DNA of 64,000 bases from Saccharopolyspora ipomoeae (GCF_029952525.1 NZ_JASAOF010000014.1:97643-161642); one strand, 5' to 3'. Shown: positions 26,140 to 35,646, counted from the stretch's first letter. Notes: generated by a model not told the origin, from the sequence alone. Translations and numbers: made by a program.

Positions 26140-27033
26140 ATGGCGGAATTCAGGCTCGACCGGCCGTTGGTGCTCGACGGCGGGTTGGCCACGGAGCTGG
26201 AGGCGATGGGGCACGAGCTCGCCGACGCGCTGTGGTCGGCTCGCCTGCTGACCGATGCCCCTGAGGAGATCGTGGCCGCGCACGCCGCGTTCTACCGCGC
26301 GGGCGCCGACGTCGCCACCACCGCCAGCTATCAGGCGTCGTTCGAGGGGTTCGCCGAGCGCGGCCTGGACCGCGCCGGGGCGGAGCGGCTGATGCGGCGC
26401 AGCGTCGAGCTCGCGCGGCTGGCCGGTGAGGTGGAGCCGGGCGAGCGCCGGTGGGTCGCCGCCTCCGTCGGACCCTACGGCGCGACGCTGGCCGACGGTT
26501 CCGAGTACCGCGGCGACTACGGGCTGACCAAGCAGCAGCTGCGCGAGTTCCACCTGCCCCGCCTGGAGACGCTGGCGAGCGCCGCCCCGGACATCCTCGC
26601 GCTGGAGACCATCCCGGAGCTCTCCGAGGCCGAGGTCCTGGTCGAAGCCGTGGAGGGGCTGGGTGTCCCGGCGTGGCTGTCGTTCACCGTCGACGGCGTC
26701 CGCACCCGAGGTGGCCAGCCGCTCGCCGACGCGTTCGCGCTGGCCGAGTCGGACGCGGTCACCGCCATCGGCATCAACTGCTCAGCGCCCGAGGACGTCC
26801 TCCCGGCGCTCGAAACCGCCCGCGCCGCAACGGCGAAGCCCCTGGTCGCCTACCCCAACAGCGGCGAGGGCTGGGACGCCGAGCAGCACGCCTGGACCGG
26901 CGATGCCCGCCTGTCCCCGCAGCAGGCCCGCCGCTGGCGCGACGCCGGAGCCCTCCTCGTCGGAGGCTGCTGCCGAGTCCGCCCGGAAGACATCACCGCG
27001 GTGGCGGAAGCCCTCATGGACTCGGAGTCCTGA
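26140..27033 (+). CDS. mmuM: Homocysteine S-methyltransferase
   Basis: A 297-residue zinc-dependent methyltransferase that methylates homocysteine to methionine, usually from S-methylmethionine. It opens with VLDGGLATELEAMG. The zinc cysteines are in GINCSAPE (near 215) and GGCCRVRPEDI (near 276-277). ATG at 26140 is preferred to an upstream in-frame TTG because of its leaderless -10 box. It is unrelated to the sugar genes around it and has its own promoter. Confidence 0.9.
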   Translation: MAEFRLDRPLVLDGGLATELEAMGHELADALWSARLLTDAPEEIVAAHAAFYRAGADVATTASYQASFEGFAERGLDRAGAERLMRRSVELARLAGEVEPGERRWVAASVGPYGATLADGSEYRGDYGLTKQQLREFHLPRLETLASAAPDILALETIPELSEAEVLVEAVEGLGVPAWLSFTVDGVRTRGGQPLADAFALAESDAVTAIGINCSAPEDVLPALETARAATAKPLVAYPNSGEGWDAEQHAWTGDARLSPQQARRWRDAGALLVGGCCRVRPEDITAVAEALMDSES

Positions 27034-27245
27034 CGAACTTCTCAACGACGGCGCAGTTCTCATGAAAACTTCCCCTCCCCCGAGGCCGAGAGGTTCACAT
27101 GGAAACTGCGTCCTCCCAAGGATGAGAAGGTGCGACGGAGAACTCCGGACCTCAGTGGTGGGGAAGTTCTCATGAAAACTGTCATCCTCGATGGGTGGGG
27201 AGGTTTTCATGAAAACCTCCCCACCCGTCGAGGTGTCGGGCCCGG
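27034..27245. repeat. Convergent junction built of TCATGAAAAC palindrome units
   Basis: The whole 212-nt gap between mmuM and the alpha-amylase consists of related inverted segments. There is a partial unit near 27050-27115 (CAGTTCTCATGAAAACTTCC...GGAAACTG), a second at 27155-27185 (GTGGGGAAGTTCTCATGAAA) and a near-perfect 48-nt palindrome at 27186-27233. No gene is visible. Confidence 0.7.
27186..27233. terminator. 48-nt palindrome, bidirectional terminator candidate
   Basis: The central 34 nt (27193-27226) are perfectly self-complementary, with arm GGGTGGGGAGGTTTTCA. Flanking CCTCGAT and GTCGAGG extend it with one G-T wobble. The same palindrome with one matched change per arm is at 60421-60454. 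Confidence 0.8.
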
Positions 27246-28694
27246 TCAGCCGAGCTTGGCTCCGGCGTGGAGGGCGACTCCGGAGTTCGGAGCGACGGTG
27301 GCGGTGAACTTGCCGTCGTCGCCGACGTCGATCGTCCGGCCGGTGCAGGCACCGTCGGCGAGCTCACCGGACATCACGTCGCAGTAGCTGCCCGCGGGCA
27401 ACGAGGTCTGGTAGGTCTGCGACAGCTCGCCGCCCTCGCGGTTGATCACCACGAAGCCCTTGTCCTCGCGGCCGAAGGCGATCTGCCCGCCGCCGTTGTC
27501 CCACCAGTTGCTGAGACCGGTGCCGGCGACGGCGCCGTGGAACCCGGCCATCCCGGCGATCACCGGGTGCCGGTGCTCGCACACCCACGCCTGGTCGTCG
27601 CAGTTCGCGGGCTTGGTCGTGCCGTCGGTCTCCGCGGGCGGGCCCTGGTCGGAGTTGTCGAAGGCGTAACCGGAGATGAGCTGCGGCGTGCCGTACGGGT
27701 AGGCGAGCTCGAAGGCCACGCCCAGGTCGTAGGCCGCGCCGTCCTTGTAGGTCAGGGTCGGCGTGCTGCGCTGGGTGTCGTGGTTGTCGATGAACACGAC
27801 GGCCTGCTCGCTGGGCAGGGTCATCGAACTGCCCAGGTCGGCCAGCTGCGCGAGCGAACCGTTCTTGAACGCGTCGCTGACCTTGCCGTGGTAGGCGAAC
27901 TCGGTGACGTCACCGTTGCCGGTGTACTCCCCCGCCGTCGTGGTGGAGTCGGCGATGACCTCCTGGAACACGTAGGGCTTCTGCCCGGTCCCGGGAACGG
28001 CGTCGAGACCGCCGAAGATCGCGCCGACGTCCTCCGGAGGCATGTGCTTGACCCCGTCGACCCGGAAGCCCGACACGCCCAGGCTGATCAGGTCGTTGAG
28101 GTAGGCGGTCTCGCGCTGGCGGACGTAGTCGCTCTCGGTCTTGAGGTCGGAGAGACCGACGAGCTCGCAGTTGCGGACCTCCCACTTGTCCTCGTAGTTG
28201 GCGATGTCGCGGCGGCAGTCGTGGAAGTCCGCGTCCGAGTAGGTGCCCGGGTAGTCGTACTTGGTGAACTCCGACCCCGCGCTGCCCGGGTGGTCGCCGT
28301 CGGACCCGGCCATGTGGTTGACCACGGCGTCGGCGTAGATCTGCACGCCCGCGTCGTTGCAGGTCTTGACCATGTTGGCGAACTGCTCGCGGTTCCCGCG
28401 GCGGCTCTCGATCTGGTAGCTGACCGGCTGGTAGTCCTGGTACCAGGGGTGCCCGGCCTCGGGCAGCACGATGTGCTCCTGCGGCGGCGAGACCTGGACG
28501 GCGCCGTAGCCCTTCGGCCCGAGGAAGCCGGTGCACTCGTTGGCGATCGAGTCCCAGTTCCACTGGAACATCTGCACGATCGGTCCGGTCACGGGAGCGG
28601 TGGCCGGACCGGGGGCCGGGGCCTGGCCGAACGCGGCGGGCACCAGGGCGGTGCCGACCACGGCGGCGGCCAGCGCTATCGCCGGTAATCGCAT
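27246..28694 (-). CDS. Secreted GH13 alpha-amylase
   Basis: A 482-residue extracellular starch hydrolase. The signal peptide is at the N-terminus (LPAIALAAAVVGTALVPAAFGQA). The catalytic (beta/alpha)8 barrel has VVNHMAG (region I), FRVDGVKHM (nucleophile Asp), VFQEVIAD (Glu) and FIDNHDTQR (Asp), followed by an all-beta C domain; there is no starch-binding module. AAGGAG lies ahead of the ATG. A promoter at 28739-28767 and an operator at 28808-28819 identical to the lacI-side one suggest it joins the maltodextrin regulon, making oligosaccharides for the importer 3 kb away. Confidence 0.95.
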   Translation of the reverse strand: MRLPAIALAAAVVGTALVPAAFGQAPAPGPATAPVTGPIVQMFQWNWDSIANECTGFLGPKGYGAVQVSPPQEHIVLPEAGHPWYQDYQPVSYQIESRRGNREQFANMVKTCNDAGVQIYADAVVNHMAGSDGDHPGSAGSEFTKYDYPGTYSDADFHDCRRDIANYEDKWEVRNCELVGLSDLKTESDYVRQRETAYLNDLISLGVSGFRVDGVKHMPPEDVGAIFGGLDAVPGTGQKPYVFQEVIADSTTTAGEYTGNGDVTEFAYHGKVSDAFKNGSLAQLADLGSSMTLPSEQAVVFIDNHDTQRSTPTLTYKDGAAYDLGVAFELAYPYGTPQLISGYAFDNSDQGPPAETDGTTKPANCDDQAWVCEHRHPVIAGMAGFHGAVAGTGLSNWWDNGGGQIAFGREDKGFVVINREGGELSQTYQTSLPAGSYCDVMSGELADGACTGRTIDVGDDGKFTATVAPNSGVALHAGAKLG

Positions 28695-28738
28695 GACCTT
28701 CTCCTTCGCGTCGTCGAGCGGTGAAGCGAACGCCTACG

Positions 28739-28767
28739 ATCACATTTTCTTGCGCGAGTTAAGTCAA
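28739..28767 (-). promoter_or_regulatory. Alpha-amylase promoter
   Basis: On the minus strand TTGACT (28762-28767) and TGTGAT (28739-28744) are separated by 17 nt, 45 nt before the ATG, in an unusually AT-rich stretch. Confidence 0.6.
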
Positions 28768-28807
28768 TACGCCAACCGAACCGGCAATTTACCAGCAATA
28801 ACACTTC

Positions 28808-28819
28808 GCAAATTCTTGC
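28808..28819. promoter_or_regulatory. LacI-type operator upstream of alpha-amylase
   Basis: GCAAATTCTTGC is the exact reverse complement of the GCAAGAATTTGC site beside lacI. It lies about 40 nt upstream of the -35 box, so repression would need looping or a second weaker site. Confidence 0.6.
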
Positions 28820-28874
28820 AATTCAATGCGAATCAACGGCCGCGCAGCAGCACCCGGACCGGGCCCGGTCGCGG

Positions 28875-29900
<1,026 letters not shown>

Positions 29901-29940
29901 TCACGTCGAGGTCCGTCCCCGTTTCCACCCGGGCGCGGCA

Positions 29941-29946
29941 GACAAT
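29941..29946 (+). promoter_or_regulatory. GACAAT -10-like box, leaderless start of S4 gene
   Basis: GACAAT lies 6 nt before the ATG at 29953. It deviates from TAnnnT at the first base only. Confidence 0.45.
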
Positions 29947-29952
29947 GGGGGC

Positions 29953-30168
29953 ATGCGCGATGTGGAGATCTCCGACGACATGATCCGGCTGGGGCAGCTG
30001 CTGAAGCTGTCCGGGCTGGTCGAGCACGGCGCCGAGGCCAAGGACGTGCTGGAAGAAGGCCTGGTCAAGGTCAACGGCGCGGTGGAGACCCGCCGCGGCC
30101 GTCAGCTCGTCGACGGCGACGAGATCGTGCTCGACGACGAGATCGTCCGCGTCGTCAGCACGGCCTGA
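29953..30168 (+). CDS. S4-domain RNA-binding protein
   Basis: A 71-residue protein consisting of one S4 domain (IRLGQLLKLSGLVEHGAEAK, then VKVNGAVETRRGRQL and GDEIVLDDE). Small YaaA/YlmH-like S4 proteins bind structured RNA, often ribosomal; the target is unknown. The gene has no Shine-Dalgarno and is probably leaderless. A strong hairpin separates it from the convergent erpA. Confidence 0.88.
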   Translation: MRDVEISDDMIRLGQLLKLSGLVEHGAEAKDVLEEGLVKVNGAVETRRGRQLVDGDEIVLDDEIVRVVSTA

Positions 30169-30172
30169 GCAG

Positions 30173-30210
30173 CATCGAGGCCGGCACCCGAGCGGGTGCC
30201 GGCCTCGATG
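30173..30210. terminator. Bidirectional terminator between the S4 gene and erpA
   Basis: CATCGAGGCCGGCACCCG and CGGGTGCCGGCCTCGATG form a perfect 18-bp stem with a 2-nt loop at a convergent junction. Confidence 0.85.
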
Positions 30211-30225
30211 CCGGAAAAGGCTCGA

Positions 30226-30588
30226 TCAGTGGAACGAGTCACCGCAGGCGCACGAACCGCCCGCGTTGGGGTTGTCGATCGTGAAGCCCTGCTTCTCGAT
30301 GGAGTCGACGAAGTCGATGACCGCGCCCTCCAGGTAGGGGGCGCTCATCCGGTCGACGACCACGCCGAGGCCCTCGAAGTCGCGGCGAGCGTCGCCGTCG
30401 AGGCTGCGCTCGTCGAAGAAGAGCTGGTAGCGCAGACCGGCGCAGCCACCCGGCTGGACGGCGATGCGCAGGTGCATGTCATCGCGACCCTCCTGGTCCA
30501 GCAGGGCCTTGGCCTTCTGGGCAGCAGAGTCGGTCAGCGTGACACCGTGAGCGGGCGCCTCGGTCTCAGTGGTGTTCGGGGCGGTCAT
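30226..30588 (-). CDS. erpA: A-type iron-sulfur cluster insertion protein
   Basis: A 120-residue HesB/IscA-type carrier. The three cluster cysteines are in GGCAG and the C-terminal SCACG. It should pass [4Fe-4S] clusters to apo-proteins; LipA, encoded in this window, is a typical client. ATG at 30588 has GAGGG 7 nt upstream. The position matches Rv2204c in M. tuberculosis. Confidence 0.93.
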   Translation of the reverse strand: MTAPNTTETEAPAHGVTLTDSAAQKAKALLDQEGRDDMHLRIAVQPGGCAGLRYQLFFDERSLDGDARRDFEGLGVVVDRMSAPYLEGAVIDFVDSIEKQGFTIDNPNAGGSCACGDSFH

Positions 30589-30806
30589 GGACACTCCCTC
30601 GTGGTCTCGCTCTCCGATTCCGGCGTGACGTTCAACCACGTCCGGATCCGGGGTATTCCCGCGGGCGAACCCGGGGACGGTTTCGTCTCCTCCCTACATG
30701 GTGGCATAAGCCCGGGCCGATCAGGTGTGACGTGGTGAGCGCGGACGTACCGGACGGTCTCCTGCAAGCCGGCTGAGCCTCCTGCAAGACCGCTGGGCGC
30801 GTCACA

Positions 30807-30812
30807 TAACCT
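30807..30812 (+). promoter_or_regulatory. TAACCT -10 box, leaderless start of DUF3043 gene
   Basis: TAACCT lies 6 nt before the GTG at 30819 with no Shine-Dalgarno. Confidence 0.6.
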
Positions 30813-30818
30813 GGGGGT

Positions 30819-31457
30819 GTGAGGTTCCTTCGCCGCAGCAGCGCAGAGCAGACCGCCAGCACGGACGCCGAGACCGAGGTCGAGCAGTCCGCGGAGGAGC
30901 GCGCGCAGAATCACACCCCCAAGAAGGGCAAGCCCACGCCCTCGCGGCGTGAGGCCGAGGGCAAGCGGCGCGGCCCGGTTCCGCCGCCCCCGATGACCCA
31001 GCGCGAAGCGGTCAAGCGCGCCCGGGGCAACAAGGAGGAGCGCCGCAAGGCCGCCACCGAGCGCCGCGAGCGCATGATGCAGGGCGACGACCGCTACCTC
31101 ATGCCCCGCGACAAGGGCCCGGTGCGCGCTCACGTGCGCGACCTGGTGGACACCCGCAGGCACCTGATGGGCCTGTTCATGCCGCTGGTGCTGATCGTGT
31201 TCGCCACCACGCTGGCGCAGAACATGCTCATCCAGCAGTACGCGACGCTGTTCTGCCTGTTCCTGCTGATCATGATGGTGATCGAGGGTTCGCTGCTGGG
31301 CCGCTACGTCAACAAGCGGGTGCGGGCCAAGTTCCCGGACCACAAGGACCGGCCGTTCTCGCTGGGCTGGTACGCGTTCACCCGTGCGATGCAGATCCGC
31401 AAGCTGCGGGTTCCGCGCCCGCGCTACTCGCCCAAGGACATCGCCAAGATCAACTGA
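30819..31457 (+). CDS. DUF3043 membrane protein
   Basis: A 212-residue actinobacterial protein of unknown function. The first 110 residues are highly charged and hydrophilic, followed by two predicted membrane helices (LMGLFMPLVLIVFATTLA and LFCLFLLIMMVIEGSLLG), and then a basic cytoplasmic tail with FPDHKDRPFSLGWYAFTRAM. The M. tuberculosis neighbour in the same place is Rv2206. It is probably transcribed as a leaderless mRNA from GTG and ends in a strong terminator. Confidence 0.85.
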   Translation: MRFLRRSSAEQTASTDAETEVEQSAEERAQNHTPKKGKPTPSRREAEGKRRGPVPPPPMTQREAVKRARGNKEERRKAATERRERMMQGDDRYLMPRDKGPVRAHVRDLVDTRRHLMGLFMPLVLIVFATTLAQNMLIQQYATLFCLFLLIMMVIEGSLLGRYVNKRVRAKFPDHKDRPFSLGWYAFTRAMQIRKLRVPRPRYSPKDIAKIN

Positions 31458-31474
31458 TCTCGCGGCTCCACCGG

Positions 31475-31508
31475 CGCGCCCCGCTCGTGAGCGGGGCGCG
31501 TCTTCTTT
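31475..31508 (+). terminator. Terminator of the DUF3043 gene
   Basis: CGCGCCCCGCTC and GAGCGGGGCGCG form a 12-bp stem followed by TCTTCTTT, an unusually clear intrinsic terminator for this genome. Confidence 0.9.
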
Positions 31509-31612
31509 CGCGCGGCCGTCTCAAGTTGAGACAGGCTCGGCCTGCTGCCGCCCGCTCACCGCTCCTACGCTCGGCCGATCTCATCCCCGGCAGCCCCGAA
31601 GGAGCGGCGACC

Positions 31613-32752
31613 ATGACGATCCGCACGATGATCAGCCCGGCCCGGTACGTGCAGGGCGCGGGAGCGATCCACCAGCTCGGCAAGCACGTGGCGCAGATCG
31701 GTGCGAAGCCGCTGCTCGTCGCCGACGACGTGGTCTGGGGCTTCGTCGGCCACGACGTGGAGGCGTCGCTGTCCGCGGCGGGGCTGCCGGTCGTTCGCCG
31801 GGGCTTCGGCGGTGTGCCGAGCTCGAAGGAGGTGGACCGGCTGGTCGGCGAGATCACCTCGACGGGAGCCGACGTGGTGGTCGCGATCGGCGGCGGCAGC
31901 ACGATCGACGCGGTGAAGGCCGCGGGTCACCTGGCCGGCGTCCGCTGGGCGAACGCACCCACGGTGGCCTCGACGGACGCCCCGTGCAGCGCCCTGTCGG
32001 TGATCTACACCGAGGACGGCGAGTTCGAGGCGTACCGGTTCTTCCCCCGCAACCCCGACCTGGTGCTGGTCGATTCGCAGATCGTCGCGAACGCCCCGGC
32101 GGAGTTCCTCGTCGCCGGTGTCGGCGACGCGCTGGCGACCTGGCTGGAGGCCCGCGCCACGTCCCGGTCGGGGTCGGCGACGATGGCGGGCGGCCTGCCC
32201 ACGGTCACCGGCACCGCGCTGGCCCAGCTGAGCTGGGACGTCCTGTGGGAGAACTCGCTGCCGGCGATCGACGCGGTCCGCGACAACCAGGTGACCCCGG
32301 CGGTGGAGAAGGTCATCGAGGCCAACACGCTGCTGTCGGGCCTGGGCTTCGAGTCGGGCGGGCTGGCCGCTGCCCACGCGATCCACAACGGCTTGACCTC
32401 GGTCGCCGCCACCCACGGCCTCGCCCACGGCCAGAAGGTCAACCTGGGCTCGGTCGCCCAGCTGGTCCTGGAGGGCGCCGCCCCCGCCGAGCTGCGCGAG
32501 TTCATCGAGTTCACCACCGCCGTCGGCCTGCCCACCACCCTCACCGAGGTCGGCATCCGCCCCGACGACGCGGACACGATCCGAGCCGTGGCCACCGCAG
32601 CAGCAGCCGAGGGCGAAACCATCCACTCGATGCCCTTCGAGGTCACCCCCGACGACGTCGCAGCAGCCCTCACCTCGATCGACCGCCACGCCACCAGAAT
32701 CCGCGAGAACGCCAACCTCCCCACCCCCAAGCCCCACACGGCCAACCACTGA
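31613..32752 (+). CDS. Iron-containing alcohol/glycerol dehydrogenase (GldA-like)
   Basis: A 379-residue group III dehydrogenase. The NAD-binding glycine run is AIGGGSTIDAVKA and the metal ligands are in STDAPCSALSVIY (Asp), AAHAIHNGL (His) and THGLAHGQKV (His). The closest family by layout is glycerol dehydrogenase, which oxidises glycerol to dihydroxyacetone with NAD; other polyols are possible. ATG at 31613 follows AAGGAG. It stands as a single gene between two terminators. I see no regulator specific to it. Confidence 0.87.
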   Translation: MTIRTMISPARYVQGAGAIHQLGKHVAQIGAKPLLVADDVVWGFVGHDVEASLSAAGLPVVRRGFGGVPSSKEVDRLVGEITSTGADVVVAIGGGSTIDAVKAAGHLAGVRWANAPTVASTDAPCSALSVIYTEDGEFEAYRFFPRNPDLVLVDSQIVANAPAEFLVAGVGDALATWLEARATSRSGSATMAGGLPTVTGTALAQLSWDVLWENSLPAIDAVRDNQVTPAVEKVIEANTLLSGLGFESGGLAAAHAIHNGLTSVAATHGLAHGQKVNLGSVAQLVLEGAAPAELREFIEFTTAVGLPTTLTEVGIRPDDADTIRAVATAAAAEGETIHSMPFEVTPDDVAAALTSIDRHATRIRENANLPTPKPHTANH

Positions 32753-33059
32753 ACCCAAGGCCGGTCGGCACGACCAGTACCGACCGGCCCCACGGCTCGG
32801 CGCGATGCGGGGAAACCGACGCCGAGCCGGGCCTTTCACACCCGCGAGGCCTCAACGATGATCCGTCGACCCGCCCCTTGGTGACATGTTCCTGCTCGAA
32901 TTTCGACCAGGAAACCCACCACCTCACCGAGCGCTCGTGAGCGCCGGGGCACGATCTCCGTCAATTGGGCGAAACCGGTGTGGGCGTGGTGGGTTCGCCG
33001 TAGTCTGAGGTGCGGGTGCACTGGTGCTCGGGCACACAGACCGAACAGCTGGGGGTCGC
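32753..33059 (+). other. 307-nt gap before the LuxR-type regulator
   Basis: The first 40 nt hold the gldA terminator (32759-32789). The rest has no convincing ORF. A TAGTCT box at 33000-33005 could serve as a -10 element and would give a leader of about 48 nt before the GTG at 33060. Confidence 0.5.
32759..32789 (+). terminator. Terminator after the glycerol dehydrogenase gene
   Basis: GGCCGGTCGG and CCGACCGGCC form a perfect 10-bp stem with an 11-nt loop, 7 nt past the stop codon. Confidence 0.8.
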
Positions 33060-35534
33060 GTGACGCTCCACGGGCGGCACGAGTCGTTGCGATTTCTGGC
33101 CGAAGCCGCTTCGGCCGCGATGGTCGGGCAGGGTGCGCTGGTCATGGTGCGGGCCGACCCGGGGCTCGGAGTCACCTCCTTGCTGGAAGCGCACCTCTCG
33201 GCCATGCGGGACTCCGGGCTGCGCGGGTACCGCGTTCCCGTGCTGCCGCCGGAAGGACGCACGCCGCTGTCCGCCGGGACTCCGGAGTGGGAGGAGCCCG
33301 CGCTGGTCGTCATCGACGACCTGCACCGCGCCGACGACGAAACCCTGCTCGCGCTGCACGATCTCGCCGAAGGAATCTACGGCAGGCCGCTGCTGATCGT
33401 GACTGGTCGGCACCGCGGTGTCGCCCCGGACCGCTTCGCGGGGCTCGACCGGCTCGGCATCGTGCACGACCTGCACCCGCTGGACGAGGACGCCGTCCTG
33501 GCGATGCGACCCGACGTGGCCCGTGCCGGGGAGGCCGGGGGCAATCCGTGGTTGTTGAGCCGGATCACCGCCGGGGACCGCGCCACGCAGGTCAGCGCGT
33601 GGGCCGCCGGTCTCGCCGGGGCCGACGTGGATCTGCTGCGCTGCGCCGCGCTGCTCGGCGAATCCGCCTCCGTCGACGAACTCGCCGCGGTGAGCGGGAC
33701 GACGCCGAGCGACGCGCTCACCGCCGTGGCGAGGCTGTCCGCTCGCGGCTTGGTGCAGGAGCGCTCCGGTGAGGTCCAGGTGCGCCATCCGGTGGTCCGC
33801 ACCGACATCGCCACGACCTCCGCAGGTCTGCGCGGTTCGGTGGCGCGGGCGCTCGCCGAGCGCGACGCGCCGGTCGCGCGCATCGCCGATCACCTCGCGC
33901 ACGCCCCGATGGACGCCTGGGCGGTGCGCTGGGTAGCCGAGCACGCCGAGCAGCTGACCGCGCGCTCCTCGCCGAAAGTCGTGCGGCTGCTGGAAAGCGC
34001 GGTGGCCGCGCTGTCCCCCGGCGACCCCCGGGTGCCCGCGCTGCGCGCCGCCCGGACCGAAGCGCTGCTGTGGAGCGGAAGCGCCGAGCAGGCACGCCGC
34101 GCCGCTGCGGAAATCCTTCTCGCCCAACCGGATCCGCCCGTCCGCCACCGCCTGCTCGCCGTGCTCGGAATCATCGCCAACGGCGAGTTCGCGCCCGGAA
34201 CCGCGCTCTCGGTGCTGGAACCCGAACGCCGCAACGGGAAGCTGCCCGCGAGGCTCGCGGCGCTCGACGCCTACGCCCACCTGCTGACCGGTGACCTGGA
34301 GGCCACCGCACGGGCGGTGGCGGAGGCGAGCGAGGCCGCCGACGAACCGCTCGTCGAGGTCTACCTGTGCAACATCAGGGCCATCGGGCAGTGCCTGGCG
34401 CGCGACTACTCGGCGGCCCTCGAACAGCTGGACCGGGCGTCGGTGCTGCTGGAGGTCTCGGCGTACGAACCGGCCCAGTGGCTGATGTCGCGGCTGCTGC
34501 GGGCGGTGGTGCAGAACCTCGAAGAGGACCCGGCCGTGATGGACACGATCGACCAGGCGCGGCCGGTCGCGCGCAGCATCGGTCTGGGGTTCCTGCCGTG
34601 GCTGCACACCATCGCCGCCGTCGCAGCGCTGAAGTTCGGCGAGTGGGACCGGGCGCTCGCCGAGGTGGACGCCGGGCTCGCCCTGCCGCACCAGCACGGC
34701 ATGGCGGGCCCGCTCCACGCGGTGGCTGCCACGATCCTGGTCAACCGCGGAGACCTGCCCGCCGGGCGCGAGCACGCCGAACTCGCCGACCAGGCCGTTC
34801 CGCACGGGGTGGCGACGTTCTACCAGCCGCTGATGACGGTGACCCGGGCGCTGCTGGCCGGAGTCGACGGGGACCTGGGCCGCGCGGTGAAGATCGTGCG
34901 CGACGTCGTCGAGGGCGGTGGCGGCATGCCCACCGACCGCTCCATCGCACCGGTCTGCGTGCCGCTGGTGCGCATCGCGGTCGCCGGCGGCGAGCGCGAC
35001 CTGGCCCGCCGGTTGACCGAGCGGATGCTGGAGTGGAGCCACGACGACAGCACGATCACCTACTGCCGGAGCCTGATCGCCGACGACGTGGACGAACTGC
35101 TGGCCGCCGCACAGGCTTTCGCCGACAGCAGCGCCCCGCTGGCCGCCGCGCAGGCCGCGCAGGACGCCGCGGTGGCGCTGGCGGCGGCCGGTCGTTCCGA
35201 CGCCGCCAAAGCGGCCTACTCGGCCGCGATCGACAAGTTCGCGGCGATGGCCGCCCACCGCGAGATCGACCGGACCGCCGCCCACCTGCGCGCCCACGGC
35301 GTGCAGCTCGGGGCGTCCGGCCCCCGCAGGCGGCCCAAGCACGGCTGGGACAGCCTCACCGGCGCGGAGATGCGGGTCGTGGAGCTCGTCGCGCAGGGGC
35401 TGACGAACCGCGAGGTCGCCGAGCGGTTGGTCGTGTCGGTGCGCACCGTGGACTCCCACGTCTCGCGCGTGCTGCGCAAGCTCGGCTGCTCGTCGCGCCT
35501 CGAACTCGCCGTCAAGCACCGGGAACGGCGCTAG
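33060..35534 (+). CDS. Large LuxR-family regulator with degenerate ATPase domain
   Basis: An 824-residue LAL-like regulator. An N-terminal AAA/STAND-type region has a P-loop-like DPGLGVTS near residues 32-39, where the essential lysine is replaced by valine. ALVVIDDLHRAD near 80 is a normal-looking Walker B. A long alpha-helical TPR-like region follows, and a C-terminal LuxR helix-turn-helix (LTGAEMRVVELVAQGLTNRE to the end, about 766-824). The GTG at 33060 is preceded by GGGGG. It lies directly upstream of the ESX-associated cassette on the same strand with a terminator between, so control of that cassette is a guess from position. Confidence 0.88.
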   Translation: MTLHGRHESLRFLAEAASAAMVGQGALVMVRADPGLGVTSLLEAHLSAMRDSGLRGYRVPVLPPEGRTPLSAGTPEWEEPALVVIDDLHRADDETLLALHDLAEGIYGRPLLIVTGRHRGVAPDRFAGLDRLGIVHDLHPLDEDAVLAMRPDVARAGEAGGNPWLLSRITAGDRATQVSAWAAGLAGADVDLLRCAALLGESASVDELAAVSGTTPSDALTAVARLSARGLVQERSGEVQVRHPVVRTDIATTSAGLRGSVARALAERDAPVARIADHLAHAPMDAWAVRWVAEHAEQLTARSSPKVVRLLESAVAALSPGDPRVPALRAARTEALLWSGSAEQARRAAAEILLAQPDPPVRHRLLAVLGIIANGEFAPGTALSVLEPERRNGKLPARLAALDAYAHLLTGDLEATARAVAEASEAADEPLVEVYLCNIRAIGQCLARDYSAALEQLDRASVLLEVSAYEPAQWLMSRLLRAVVQNLEEDPAVMDTIDQARPVARSIGLGFLPWLHTIAAVAALKFGEWDRALAEVDAGLALPHQHGMAGPLHAVAATILVNRGDLPAGREHAELADQAVPHGVATFYQPLMTVTRALLAGVDGDLGRAVKIVRDVVEGGGGMPTDRSIAPVCVPLVRIAVAGGERDLARRLTERMLEWSHDDSTITYCRSLIADDVDELLAAAQAFADSSAPLAAAQAAQDAAVALAAAGRSDAAKAAYSAAIDKFAAMAAHREIDRTAAHLRAHGVQLGASGPRRRPKHGWDSLTGAEMRVVELVAQGLTNREVAERLVVSVRTVDSHVSRVLRKLGCSSRLELAVKHRERR

Positions 35535-35646
35535 CCCGCCGACGAAGATCGGCAACATTGCCGATGTTCCCGCCGCGCGGTTCTGGTGATCTGTGGGTAT
35601 CGCGCTGGAGCGCGTCGCTGGCATGGGGACAGCGGGGGGCACGCAG

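Noticed and set aside
30585..31343. Minus-strand ORF opposite the DUF3043 gene
   Set aside because: It is antisense to a gene with membrane helices, a leaderless promoter and a terminator. Its own His/Ala/Gly-rich translation has no motif.
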